31,980 nt of DNA from assembly GCA_045605145.1 (NCBI GenBank), contig JAZUPH010000008.1:1-31980 (forward strand), written 5' to 3'. The DNA is from CAMNAO01 sp045605145. GTDB taxonomy: Bacteria > Bacillota > Clostridia > Oscillospirales > Oscillospiraceae. This document shows, piece by piece, positions 1-7,430 of this stretch (positions are counted from its first letter, which is position 1; every line of letters starts with the position of its first letter). A model generated the notes under the pieces. That model had not been told where the DNA came from and searched no databases. It saw only the letters and a program-made list of their open reading frames with translations. A program made the translations under genes and the position numbers.

Positions 1-852
1 GACGGGCTGGACAAATTCCTTGAAGAAAACCCCTCCGTGGGCAAGGCCATCATTGAAAAGGCACTCACCGCCTCCCGCGCCCGTGAGGCTGCCCGCCGCG
101 CCCGTGACAATGTGCGCCGCAAGACAGGTCTTGAATCCGGCCAGATGCCTGACAAGCTGCAGGACTGTAACGAGCGCGATCCCAGCCTGTGTGAGATTTA
201 TATCGTCGAGGGCGATTCCGCTGCCGGCTCTGCCATTCAGGGACGAGACAGCCGATTCCAGGCTATCCTTTCCATGTGGGGCAAAATGCTCAATGTTGAG
301 AAGGCCCGCGCCGACAAAATCTACGGCAACGATAAGCTCTATCCCCTCATTCTGGCGCTGGGTGCCGGTATGGGTGAGGATTTCAATGTGGAGAAGCTGC
401 GTTATCATAAGATAATTATCATGGCAGACGCCGACGTGGACGGCGCCCATATCCGCACACTGCTTCTGACTTTCTTCTTCCGCTATATGCGCCCCCTCAT
501 CGAAAAGGGCTATGTCTACTCCGCCGTGCCGCCCCTTTACAAGCTCACCCGCGGCAAGCAGCAGCGTGTCGCCTACTCCGATGAAGAGCGCGACCGCATT
601 TCCGCCCAGATGCGCGGCGACAACCCCAATGTTAAGGTGGACATCAGCCGCTTTAAAGGTCTGGGTGAAATGGATCCCCACGAGCTGTGGGAGACCACGA
701 TGGACCCCGAAAAGCGCACCCTGCGCCGCATTACCCTTGATGACGCGGTCAAGGCTGACGAAATCTTCACCATTCTCATGGGTGAAGAGGTCAACCCGCG
801 CCGTGAATGGATAGAGACCAACGCCAAGTACGTGGTCAACCTTGATATATAA
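1..852 (+). CDS. gyrB: DNA gyrase subunit B, C-terminal part (5' end outside window)
   Basis: The open frame runs in from the left edge, so only the last ~283 codons are present. Gyrase B supplies the ATPase and TOPRIM halves of the GyrA2B2 supercoiling enzyme. Visible here are the TOPRIM motif EGDSAAGSA (EGDSAGG in E. coli, so the second Gly is Ala), the NVEKARADK segment, the metal-binding DADVDGAHIRTLLLTFFF, and the C-terminal FKGLGEMDPHELWETTMDP block. The wording AILSMWGKMLNVEKA resembles Oscillospiraceae-type GyrB as I know it. The gene ends 15 bases before gyrA, with gyrA's AAGGAGGTGA in the gap, so the two are surely co-transcribed. A gyrB-gyrA pair often lies near oriC, but dnaA/recF would lie outside this window. 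Identity is secure. Confidence 0.98.
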   Translation, partial: DGLDKFLEENPSVGKAIIEKALTASRAREAARRARDNVRRKTGLESGQMPDKLQDCNERDPSLCEIYIVEGDSAAGSAIQGRDSRFQAILSMWGKMLNVEKARADKIYGNDKLYPLILALGAGMGEDFNVEKLRYHKIIIMADADVDGAHIRTLLLTFFFRYMRPLIEKGYVYSAVPPLYKLTRGKQQRVAYSDEERDRISAQMRGDNPNVKVDISRFKGLGEMDPHELWETTMDPEKRTLRRITLDDAVKADEIFTILMGEEVNPRREWIETNAKYVVNLDI

Positions 853-867
853 GGAGGTGACGGAATA

Positions 868-3393
868 ATGGCACATAACAGAGATTATAAACCCGAGGAC
901 ATCGCATTTCCAAATCAGCATATAACCGAGTCTGAGCTGGTGCAGGAGATGCAGAAGAGCTACATCGACTACGCCATGTCCGTCATCGTCGGACGCGCCC
1001 TGCCTGATGTGCGTGACGGCCTTAAGCCCGTCCACCGCCGCATCCTTTATGCGATGTATGAGGACGGCCTGACCCATGACAAACCCTTCCGCAAGTGCGC
1101 CACCGCCGTCGGTGACGTTCTCGGCCGTTACCATCCCCATGGTGACGCCTCCGTCTACGATGCGCTGGTGCGTATGGCGCAGGATTTCTCCATGCGCTAT
1201 CCCCTCATTGACGGCCACGGCAACTTCGGCTCCGTTGACGGTGACCCACCGGCCGCCTACCGTTATACCGAGGCCCGCATGGCCCGCATGGCCGAGGAAA
1301 TGCTCCGTGAGATCGGCAAAGACACCGTAGATTTCCTTCCCAACTTTGACGAGACCAGGAAAGAACCCATTGTTCTGCCCTCCCGCTTCCCCAATCTGTT
1401 GGTGAACGGCTCCTCCGGCATCGCCGTTGGTATGGCCACCAATATCCCGCCCCACAATATGCGCGAGACTATCAATGCCGCCATTGAGCTTCTGGACAAT
1501 CCGGAGGCCACTCTGGATGAGCTGATGCAGCATATCAAGGGACCCGACTTCCCAACCCGCGGCATCATCATGGGCCGCAGCGGCATCCGTCAGGCCTTTG
1601 CCACCGGACGCGGACATATCACCGTGCGCGCCCGCACTGCTTTTGAAGAGTACGGCCGCGATCACCGCACCCGCATTATAGTCAATGAGCTTCCGTACCA
1701 GGTCAACAAGCGCATGCTTATCAAGGCCATCGCGGAAAAGGTCAAGGACAAGATCATTGAAGAGATCAGCGACCTGCGTGACGAGTCTGACCGCAACGGT
1801 ATGCGCATCGTCATCGAACTCAAGCGCGATGCCAACGCACAGGTGGTGCTTAATAAACTGTTTACCCAGACCCAGCTGCAGACCACCTTCGCCATCAATA
1901 TGCTGGCGCTGGTGCAGAACCAGACCCAGCCCAAGATCCTCTCCCTGCGCCATATTCTTGAAGAGTATCTGGCCTTCCAGGAGGAGATCATCACCCGCAG
2001 GACCCGCTATGACCTGAGAAAGGCCCGTGAGCGTGCCCACCTGCTGGAGGGGTTGATGATCGCCCAGGACAATATTGATGAGGTCATCCGCATTATCCGC
2101 TCCCGCTATGACGATGCCAAGGAAGCCTTGATGGAGCGCTTCGGCCTGGACGAGGTGCAGGCACAGGCCATTCTTGAAATGCGCCTTAGACAGCTGCAGC
2201 GCCTTGACAGAGAAAAGCTGGAGATCGAATATAAAGAACTGCAGGAGAAGATCGCCTGGTATCTGGATCTTCTCGGCGACGAGAACAAGCTCAAGGAACA
2301 GCTTAAGAAAGAGCTGCAGGAGATCGAGAAGAAGTACGGCGACGACCGTGTTACCGAAATTCAGGATGTTGAGGATGAGATCGATATTGAAGACCTCATC
2401 GAAGAACAGCTTTGCGTCTACACACTCAGCCACAATGGATACATTAAGCGCACTCCCGCTACCGAGTACCGTCAGCAGGGGCGCGGCGGCAAGGGCGTAC
2501 GCGGCATGACCACCCGCGAGGAGGATGTGGTTGAAACTCTGTTTACCGCGTCCACCCACGATAATATCCTGTTCTTCACCAGCTGGGGCCGCTGCTACGA
2601 CCGCAAGGGCTACCGTATTCCCGAGGCGGGCAGAACCGCAAGGGGTACAAATATCGTCAACATTCTGCCCCTTAACGAGGGTGAACGCGTTACCGCCATG
2701 CTCCATGTCCGCGAGTTCAGCGATGATGTGTACCTGTTCTTTGTCACCCGCGGCGGCACGGTAAAGCGCCTTAAGTGCTCTGAGCTTAAGAATGCCCGCC
2801 GGACCGGCATCCGCGCCGTGAATCTGGTAGAGGATGACGAGCTTATCTCCGTGCGCCTCACCTCCGGCAATGACAACATCATCATCTCCACTCACGACGG
2901 TATGTCCATCATGTTCAATGAACAGGATATTCGACCCATGGGTCGCGATGCTGCCGGTATGCGCGGCATCAAACTGCGCGACGGCGACTACTGCGTGGGC
3001 GGCTGCCTTGCAAGACCCGGCGGCGCACTTATGACCGTTACCGAGAAGGGTTACGGCAAGCGTGTAATGCTGGATGAGTATCTGCGCGGCGGCAGTGATG
3101 AGTCTGTTGCCGGTACGCCGATGAAGCGCGGCGGCATGGGCGTCAAGAGCCTTGCCGTCTCCGAGCGTACAGGTAAGGTTGCGGCCGCCAAGGTGGTTGA
3201 CGAGGGCGACGACGTGCTCATGATCGCCTCCGATGGCAGCATTATAAGAATCCCCGCAAGCGATGTGAGCATCTACGGACGCTCCGCGGGCGGCATGCGC
3301 GTCATGCGCCTTGAGGAGGGTGCATCTGTCATCTCCCTTGCCCGTATGGCGGCGGAGAAAGAGGACGGCGAAGACAGCGCCGACGTTGAATAA
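868..3393 (+). CDS. gyrA: DNA gyrase subunit A
   Basis: 841 residues, usual GyrA length. GyrA carries the breakage-reunion tyrosine and the C-terminal DNA-wrapping domain. Seen: SYIDYAMSVIVGRALPDVRDG near residue 31, catalytic Tyr133 in YRYTEAR, the coiled-coil/tower region to about residue 500, and the GyrA box QQGRGGKG at 536-543, which separates gyrase from topoisomerase IV ParC. The wrapping domain follows in repeated blades. The start is fixed by AAGGAGGTGA at 851-860, seven bases before ATG. The quinolone-resistance region reads HPHGDASVYDALVRMAQ: Ala94 sits where E. coli has Ser83, and Ser95 where E. coli has Ala84, as in Mycobacterium tuberculosis. Asp98 (E. coli Asp87) is kept. Follows gyrB directly. 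Confidence 0.98.
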   Translation: MAHNRDYKPEDIAFPNQHITESELVQEMQKSYIDYAMSVIVGRALPDVRDGLKPVHRRILYAMYEDGLTHDKPFRKCATAVGDVLGRYHPHGDASVYDALVRMAQDFSMRYPLIDGHGNFGSVDGDPPAAYRYTEARMARMAEEMLREIGKDTVDFLPNFDETRKEPIVLPSRFPNLLVNGSSGIAVGMATNIPPHNMRETINAAIELLDNPEATLDELMQHIKGPDFPTRGIIMGRSGIRQAFATGRGHITVRARTAFEEYGRDHRTRIIVNELPYQVNKRMLIKAIAEKVKDKIIEEISDLRDESDRNGMRIVIELKRDANAQVVLNKLFTQTQLQTTFAINMLALVQNQTQPKILSLRHILEEYLAFQEEIITRRTRYDLRKARERAHLLEGLMIAQDNIDEVIRIIRSRYDDAKEALMERFGLDEVQAQAILEMRLRQLQRLDREKLEIEYKELQEKIAWYLDLLGDENKLKEQLKKELQEIEKKYGDDRVTEIQDVEDEIDIEDLIEEQLCVYTLSHNGYIKRTPATEYRQQGRGGKGVRGMTTREEDVVETLFTASTHDNILFFTSWGRCYDRKGYRIPEAGRTARGTNIVNILPLNEGERVTAMLHVREFSDDVYLFFVTRGGTVKRLKCSELKNARRTGIRAVNLVEDDELISVRLTSGNDNIIISTHDGMSIMFNEQDIRPMGRDAAGMRGIKLRDGDYCVGGCLARPGGALMTVTEKGYGKRVMLDEYLRGGSDESVAGTPMKRGGMGVKSLAVSERTGKVAAAKVVDEGDDVLMIASDGSIIRIPASDVSIYGRSAGGMRVMRLEEGASVISLARMAAEKEDGEDSADVE

Positions 3394-3404
3394 AACCGGT
3401 TATC

Positions 3405-3436
3405 CGCCCCGAACCCAATTTGCCGGGTTTGGGGCG
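3405..3436 (+). other. Intergenic hairpin between gyrA and rnhA
   Basis: CGCCCCGAACCC (3405-3416) pairs with GGGTTTGGGGCG (3425-3436), twelve pairs with one G-U, loop AATTTGCC. It follows the gyrA stop by 11 bases and ends 17 bases before the rnhA start. No T-run follows, so it is more likely an mRNA 3'-end/processing or attenuation structure than a full terminator. I see no convincing promoter between it and rnhA. Confidence 0.6.
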
Positions 3437-3453
3437 AATAAGAGAGGAAAAAC

Positions 3454-3888
3454 ATGAAACAGGTCACTATCTATACCGACGGAGCCTGCGCCGGCAATCC
3501 CGGTCCCGGCGGCTGGGGCGCCATACTGCGCTACGGTGAGGCGGAGAGGGAACTGTCCGGCGGTGCGGCGCAAACCACCAATAACCGCATGGAGCTGACG
3601 GCGGTTATCGAGGCGCTGCGTATTCTTAAAGAGCCGTGTTCCGTGACCCTGTTCAGTGACAGCACCTATGTAGTCAGCGCCATCGAAAAGGGATGGCTTG
3701 ACAACTGGCAGAAAAAGAACTGGCGCACAAAGTCGGGCCCGGTAAAAAACCCCGACCTGTGGCAGGCGCTGCTTGTTGAGCTTTCGCGGCATGAGGTGCG
3801 CTTCGTCTGGGTCAAGGGGCACGCGGAAAACGAGTATAACAACCGCTGCGACCGGCTGGCCGTGGCAGAAAGCAAAAAGTATCTGTAA
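3454..3888 (+). CDS. rnhA: Ribonuclease HI
   Basis: 144 residues. Cleaves the RNA strand of RNA-DNA hybrids (R-loops, primer remnants) in the cytoplasm. All four acidic catalytic positions of the RNase H fold are visible: Asp9 in YTDGACAGNPGPGGWG, Glu47 in NNRMELTAVIEAL, Asp69 in LFSDSTYVV and Asp133 in NNRCDRLA. The accessory His123 sits in the VKGHAENEYNNRCD loop. The basic protrusion (WQKKNWRTKSGPVKN) of E. coli-type RNase HI is present, and there is no N-terminal hybrid-binding domain. ATG at 3454 is preceded by AGAGAGG. Probably read through from gyrA past the hairpin at 3405. Confidence 0.96.
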   Translation: MKQVTIYTDGACAGNPGPGGWGAILRYGEAERELSGGAAQTTNNRMELTAVIEALRILKEPCSVTLFSDSTYVVSAIEKGWLDNWQKKNWRTKSGPVKNPDLWQALLVELSRHEVRFVWVKGHAENEYNNRCDRLAVAESKKYL

Positions 3889-3931
3889 GCCCGCAGTGCC
3901 CACAGCAGACCAAGTCCTGCACTTTTCACTG

Positions 3932-3959
3932 TGGACAAAAACAGAATATCGTGTATAAT
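3932..3959 (+). promoter_or_regulatory. Sigma-A-type promoter of pduL
   Basis: TGGACA at 3932-3937, 16-base spacer, TATAAT at 3954-3959. Transcription would begin near 3966, leaving about 110 bases of leader. The leader contains a hairpin, GCATGG (3992-3997) with CCATGC (4012-4017), with an inner CTG/CAG pair. I recognise no riboswitch class there. Confidence 0.75.
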
Positions 3960-4074
3960 GGTATTGTCGTATATTGCCGGACGGGCACGCTGCATGGCCC
4001 TGAAATACAGCCCATGCCGCCGGCTCGCCGTGGCCGTAATAGAACAAAAATTTCGAGAGGTAATGGTGATTATT

Positions 4075-4644
4075 ATGAAAATTATGGTCGAAACTTCCGC
4101 ACGTCATCTCCATGTAACTGACGAACATCTTGAGATCCTCTTCGGCAAGGGTGCTGTCCTTTCCAACAAGAAGAATCTTTCTCAGCCCGGACAGTATGCC
4201 ACCAACGAAAAGGTTGAGGTCATTGGCCCCAAGGGTTCTCTGGTAATGTCCATCCTCGGCCCCACCCGTCCCGAGACTCAGGTCGAGGTCGCTCTGACCG
4301 ACGCCCGCAAGCTGGGCATCAATGCTCCCGTTCGTGAGTCCGGCGATCTGGACGGCACTCCCGGCTGCACCCTGAAGGGTCCCGCAGGTGAGGTCGCCAT
4401 TGAGAAGGGCGTCATCGCTGCCAAGCGCCACATCCACTTCAACGTTGAAGAAGCTGCCGAGGCCGGCGTAGTTGACAAGCAGGTCGTTTCCGTCAAGGTC
4501 GGCACCGAGGGTGGCCGCAGCCTGATTTTCGGTGATGTCATCGTCCGCGTCAGCCCCAAGTACGCAGCCGCAATGCACATCGACACCGATGAGTCCAACG
4601 CAGCCGGCCTGGCCGGCACCGTTGACGGTGAGATCATTGCCTGA
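4075..4644 (+). CDS. pduL: PduL-type phosphate acyltransferase (phosphotransacylase)
   Basis: 189 residues from ATG 4075. PduL moves an acyl group between CoA and phosphate (acetyl- or propanoyl-CoA to the acyl phosphate), feeding acetate/propionate kinase for ATP. Family marks seen: SARHLHV (His11, His13), RESGDLDGTPG, AAKRHIHF (His119, His121) and MHIDTDESNAAGL (His168); the histidines correspond to the zinc and phosphate site known for PduL. There is no N-terminal encapsulation helix and no microcompartment shell gene nearby, so it is probably a free cytosolic enzyme taking the place of Pta; no ack gene is in the window. Start choice: GAGAGG at 4055-4060 and GGTGAT at 4065-4070 precede ATG 4075. 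ATG 4063 in frame is possible but only two bases from GAGAGG. Confidence 0.93.
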   Translation: MKIMVETSARHLHVTDEHLEILFGKGAVLSNKKNLSQPGQYATNEKVEVIGPKGSLVMSILGPTRPETQVEVALTDARKLGINAPVRESGDLDGTPGCTLKGPAGEVAIEKGVIAAKRHIHFNVEEAAEAGVVDKQVVSVKVGTEGGRSLIFGDVIVRVSPKYAAAMHIDTDESNAAGLAGTVDGEIIA

Positions 4645-4664
4645 GCATAAAAGATGATACATAC

Positions 4665-4698
4665 AGTGCGTGCGGCCTTGTGCCGCACGCACTTTTTA
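4665..4698 (+). terminator. Intrinsic terminator after pduL
   Basis: AGTGCGTGCGGC (4665-4676) pairs perfectly with GCCGCACGCACT (4682-4693), loop CTTGT, followed by TTTTTAT. It lies 20 bases after the pduL stop and isolates pduL from the glucokinase gene. Confidence 0.95.
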
Positions 4699-4856
4699 TC
4701 TCTGCCAGGGCGATCTGAAAATTGCCGCGGGAAATTTCAAATCCCGTATGGAAAAATGGCGCAAAATAGTTTATGATGTTATTATTCGGAAAATCGGGCG
4801 CACAGCCTGAGAAATAAGCCGCAGGCGCAGAATATCTGACCGGAAGAAGGCAGATT

Positions 4857-4885
4857 TTGCCGTGTGCGGATCCATTAAATATAAT
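4857..4885 (+). promoter_or_regulatory. Possible promoter very close to the glucokinase start
   Basis: TTGCCG at 4857-4862, 17-base spacer, TATAAT at 4880-4885. The spacing is ideal, but the expected start of transcription (about 4892) overlaps the ribosome binding site GTGAGG (4888-4893), giving a leader of only about 11 bases. The rest of the 4699-4856 gap holds weak inverted repeats (CGGGA/TCCCG near 4730, ATCTG/CAGAT near 4835) but no recognisable RNA element; a further promoter may lie there. Confidence 0.5.
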
Positions 4886-4902
4886 CAGTGAGGTATACAG
4901 CT

Positions 4903-5859
4903 ATGAAAAAGTACGTATTTGGCGTAGACATCGGCGGAACAACCGTAAAGCTCGGCCTTTTCGACGGTGATGGCCTCCTGCTGGAAAAGTGGGAGATCAA
5001 GACCACCGCGGTGGAGGGAGACAACACTGCCATTCTTTCCGATGTTTATGCAGCCATCAAGGCCAAGATGCTGGAAAAGGGCATCGAAAACGGTGATGTG
5101 CTTGGTATCGGCATGGGCGTTCCCGGCCCCGTTCTGGCTGACGGTACTGTCAATCGCTGTGTCAATCTTAAGTGGGGCGTGTTCAATGTTGTCCAGACCA
5201 TGCAGAGTATTTCCGGCTTTAAGGTAATGGCCGGAAATGATGCCAATGTTGCGGCCCTTGGTGAGCAGTTTAAGGGCGGCGGACAGGGCTATGACAATGT
5301 TATCATGACCACATTGGGCACCGGCGTTGGCAGCGGCATTATTGTCGGCGGCAAAATCATCCCCGGTGCGTTCGGCGCTGCCGGTGAGGTGGGCCATATG
5401 CATATGATCGACGGTGAGCCGGATGTCTGCGGCTGCGGCAAGACCGGCTGCCTTGAGCAGTACGTTTCCGCCAATGGCGTTGTCAGACTCGGAAATCGCG
5501 CCGTTGCGGCCAATGCAGCTTCCGACACTCCTCTTGAGACCAAGCTGGGCAGTGAGCTGGCCGTCAACTCCATCAACATTTTTGCCCAGGCACAGAAGGG
5601 CGATGCAGTTGCCGTGAAGATCGCGGAAGAGTATTTTGACATTCTCGGCAAGGCGCTTGCTTATATGTCCTGCGTCATTGACCCTGATGTTTTCGTTCTG
5701 GGCGGCGGCGTAAGCAATGTTGGCGCATATCTTGTGGAAGGTGCGACCAAGGCATTTAAGAAATACTGCTTCCACGCAAGCTCCAACGCCAAAATCATGG
5801 TTGCCAAACTGGGCAACGACGCCGGCATCTACGGCTGCTGCAAAATGATCCTCGGCTGA
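4903..5859 (+). CDS. glcK: ROK-family glucokinase
   Basis: 318 residues. Phosphorylates glucose (or a related hexose) with ATP. ROK features: phosphate-binding DIGGT at 9-13, catalytic Asp113 in GNDANVAALGE, the LGTGVGSGIIVGGKI adenosine/phosphate loop, GEVGH near 165 and the zinc motif CGCGKTGCLE starting at Cys176. There is no N-terminal helix-turn-helix, so it is an enzyme and not a NagC/XylR-type repressor. GAGG at 4890-4893 lies nine bases before ATG 4903; an in-frame GTG at 4888 falls inside that binding site and is not the start. It stands alone between terminators. Glucose is the likeliest substrate by resemblance to Gram-positive GlcK, but other hexoses or N-acetylmannosamine cannot be excluded. 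Confidence 0.9.
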   Translation: MKKYVFGVDIGGTTVKLGLFDGDGLLLEKWEIKTTAVEGDNTAILSDVYAAIKAKMLEKGIENGDVLGIGMGVPGPVLADGTVNRCVNLKWGVFNVVQTMQSISGFKVMAGNDANVAALGEQFKGGGQGYDNVIMTTLGTGVGSGIIVGGKIIPGAFGAAGEVGHMHMIDGEPDVCGCGKTGCLEQYVSANGVVRLGNRAVAANAASDTPLETKLGSELAVNSINIFAQAQKGDAVAVKIAEEYFDILGKALAYMSCVIDPDVFVLGGGVSNVGAYLVEGATKAFKKYCFHASSNAKIMVAKLGNDAGIYGCCKMILG

Positions 5860-5893
5860 TCTGTATCAGACAAGGCATAAACAGTACTTACAT

Positions 5894-5927
5894 AAGGCGC
5901 CGCGGCAACTGCCGCAGCGCCTTCAAA
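5894..5927 (+). terminator. Probable terminator after glucokinase
   Basis: AAGGCGC (5894-5900) pairs with GCGCCTT (5917-5923), with inner GCGGC/GCCGC and loop AACT. The tail TTCAAAT is poor in T, so termination may be incomplete. Confidence 0.65.
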
Positions 5928-5931
5928 TGTC

Positions 5932-5960
5932 TGGACAAACGGATTAAAGTATAATATTAT
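5932..5960 (+). promoter_or_regulatory. Promoter of the MATE-amidohydrolase operon
   Basis: TGGACA at 5932-5937, 17-base spacer, TATTAT at 5955-5960. A better-looking TATAAT at 5950-5955 lacks a properly spaced -35. Confidence 0.6.
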
Positions 5961-6008
5961 TTATACAACAATAAGCGAAAATACAGGCGGAAGGATCGGC
6001 AGACGGAC

Positions 6009-7394
6009 GTGGCGAAACAAAGAAACGGTTTTCTGGACAAATATCTTGTGACTGACAGGAGCTTTTATACCAAGGCTTTGAGTCTGCTGATCCCGGTGGT
6101 GCTGCAAAACTGCATCAACCAGGGCGTAAACATGATGGACACCATCATGGTCGGCCGCCTTGGTGAGGTGGCCATATCCGCCTCCTCCCTTGCAAATCAG
6201 TATTATTCGATTTTCAATATTCTGTGTATGGGCATCAGTGCCGCCGGCCTTGTACTGGCCGCCCAGTATTGGGGAGCCGGCGATGTCAAAACCGTCCGCC
6301 GTGTGTTCGACCTTGTGCTGCAGATAACAATTATTGCCGGCACTGTTTTTGCGGTGGCAACAGCCCTGTTCCCCGGGCAGATAATGTCCATATACACAAA
6401 TGACGCGGATGTAATTTCAGAAGGTGCGCGCTATCTCAGGCTGACGGCACTCATATTCCTGCCCCACGGCATAGCGGTGGTCATCACGAATGTTGTACGC
6501 GCCGTGGGCAACGCGAAACTGGGTCTGTATGTATCCATCGTTTCCTTTTTCTTCAACATCATCTGTAACTATGTGTTCATCTTCGGCAAGCTGGGATTCC
6601 CTGCAATGGGCGTAATGGGCGCGGCGCTTGGCACCCTGTGTGCAAGAGTTGTGGAGCTTATCGTATGCGCGGTGTATATGCTGCGCTATGAAAAAGACAT
6701 GAAGTACCGCCCCACCGGCCTTATAAAGCTGCCGGGCAGAGAGCTTTTGAGAGAGTTTAAGCGCCTCGGCATGCCCGCCATTATCAGCGATTCCCTGCTG
6801 GCCCTTGCAAATACAGCCATGTCCGTCATCATCGGCCACATGGGCAAGGAAGTGGTCAGCGCATATGCCATCGTCACTGTTGTGGACAGACTGTGTACTG
6901 TTGCGGCCTCGGGTGTTGCCAGCGCCTCGGGCGTGATTGTGGGGCAGACCGTGGGTGAGGGGGACTTCCGCCGTGCCAGGAAAGAGGGTTTTACTTTCCT
7001 TTCTTTGAGCGCCGTTTTCGGTGTTCTGGCTGCCGTGCTGGTGCTTACGCTGGGCGTGTGGTCAATTGGCTTCTATGAAATTACCCCGACCACCTTTGCC
7101 ATAACCGTCAGCATGATGCAGGCCAGCGCCATAGTGGTTTTCATTCAGTCACTGCAGACTACCCTGTCCAAGGGTATACTCCGCGGCGGTGGAGATACAA
7201 AATTCCTCATGGTGGCGGACATTGTCTTCCAGTGGTGCACCTCAGTACCCCTGGGGTACCTTGCCGGCATCGTTCTTGGTTGGCCGCCCTTTGTTGTGCT
7301 GCTTGTGCTGCGCATCGATTTTGTAATAAAGGCCGTCTGGCTCACCCTGCGGATGAGGGGCGACAAGTGGATCCACAAAGCGAAGAATATGTAA
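6009..7394 (+). CDS. MATE-family multidrug/metabolite exporter
   Basis: 461 residues, about 12 hydrophobic segments arranged as two six-helix halves, the length and pattern of MATE transporters. These export cationic or small organic compounds in exchange for Na+ or H+ across the cytoplasmic membrane. Typical wording: IPVVLQNCINQGVNMMDTIMVGRLGEVAISASSLANQ in helix 1-2, LRLTALIFLPHGIAVVITNVVRAVGNAKLGLYVS, and SKGILRGGGDTKFLMVADI in the second half. The start is GTG at 6009 with GGAAGGA at 5989-5995, 13 bases away, slightly long. The amidohydrolase gene starts 36 bases after its stop without a terminator, so the two form an operon. Substrate cannot be read from the sequence. A second, distinct MATE gene lies at 19636. 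Confidence 0.92.
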   Translation: MAKQRNGFLDKYLVTDRSFYTKALSLLIPVVLQNCINQGVNMMDTIMVGRLGEVAISASSLANQYYSIFNILCMGISAAGLVLAAQYWGAGDVKTVRRVFDLVLQITIIAGTVFAVATALFPGQIMSIYTNDADVISEGARYLRLTALIFLPHGIAVVITNVVRAVGNAKLGLYVSIVSFFFNIICNYVFIFGKLGFPAMGVMGAALGTLCARVVELIVCAVYMLRYEKDMKYRPTGLIKLPGRELLREFKRLGMPAIISDSLLALANTAMSVIIGHMGKEVVSAYAIVTVVDRLCTVAASGVASASGVIVGQTVGEGDFRRARKEGFTFLSLSAVFGVLAAVLVLTLGVWSIGFYEITPTTFAITVSMMQASAIVVFIQSLQTTLSKGILRGGGDTKFLMVADIVFQWCTSVPLGYLAGIVLGWPPFVVLLVLRIDFVIKAVWLTLRMRGDKWIHKAKNM

Positions 7395-7430
7395 TCAGAT
7401 TATTCTACAATAACTTTCAGGAGGATACAT

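Noticed and set aside
3400..4692. 430-codon open frame on the minus strand opposite rnhA and pduL
   Set aside because: Antisense shadow of two clear genes; composition follows their codons, and it runs through a terminator hairpin.
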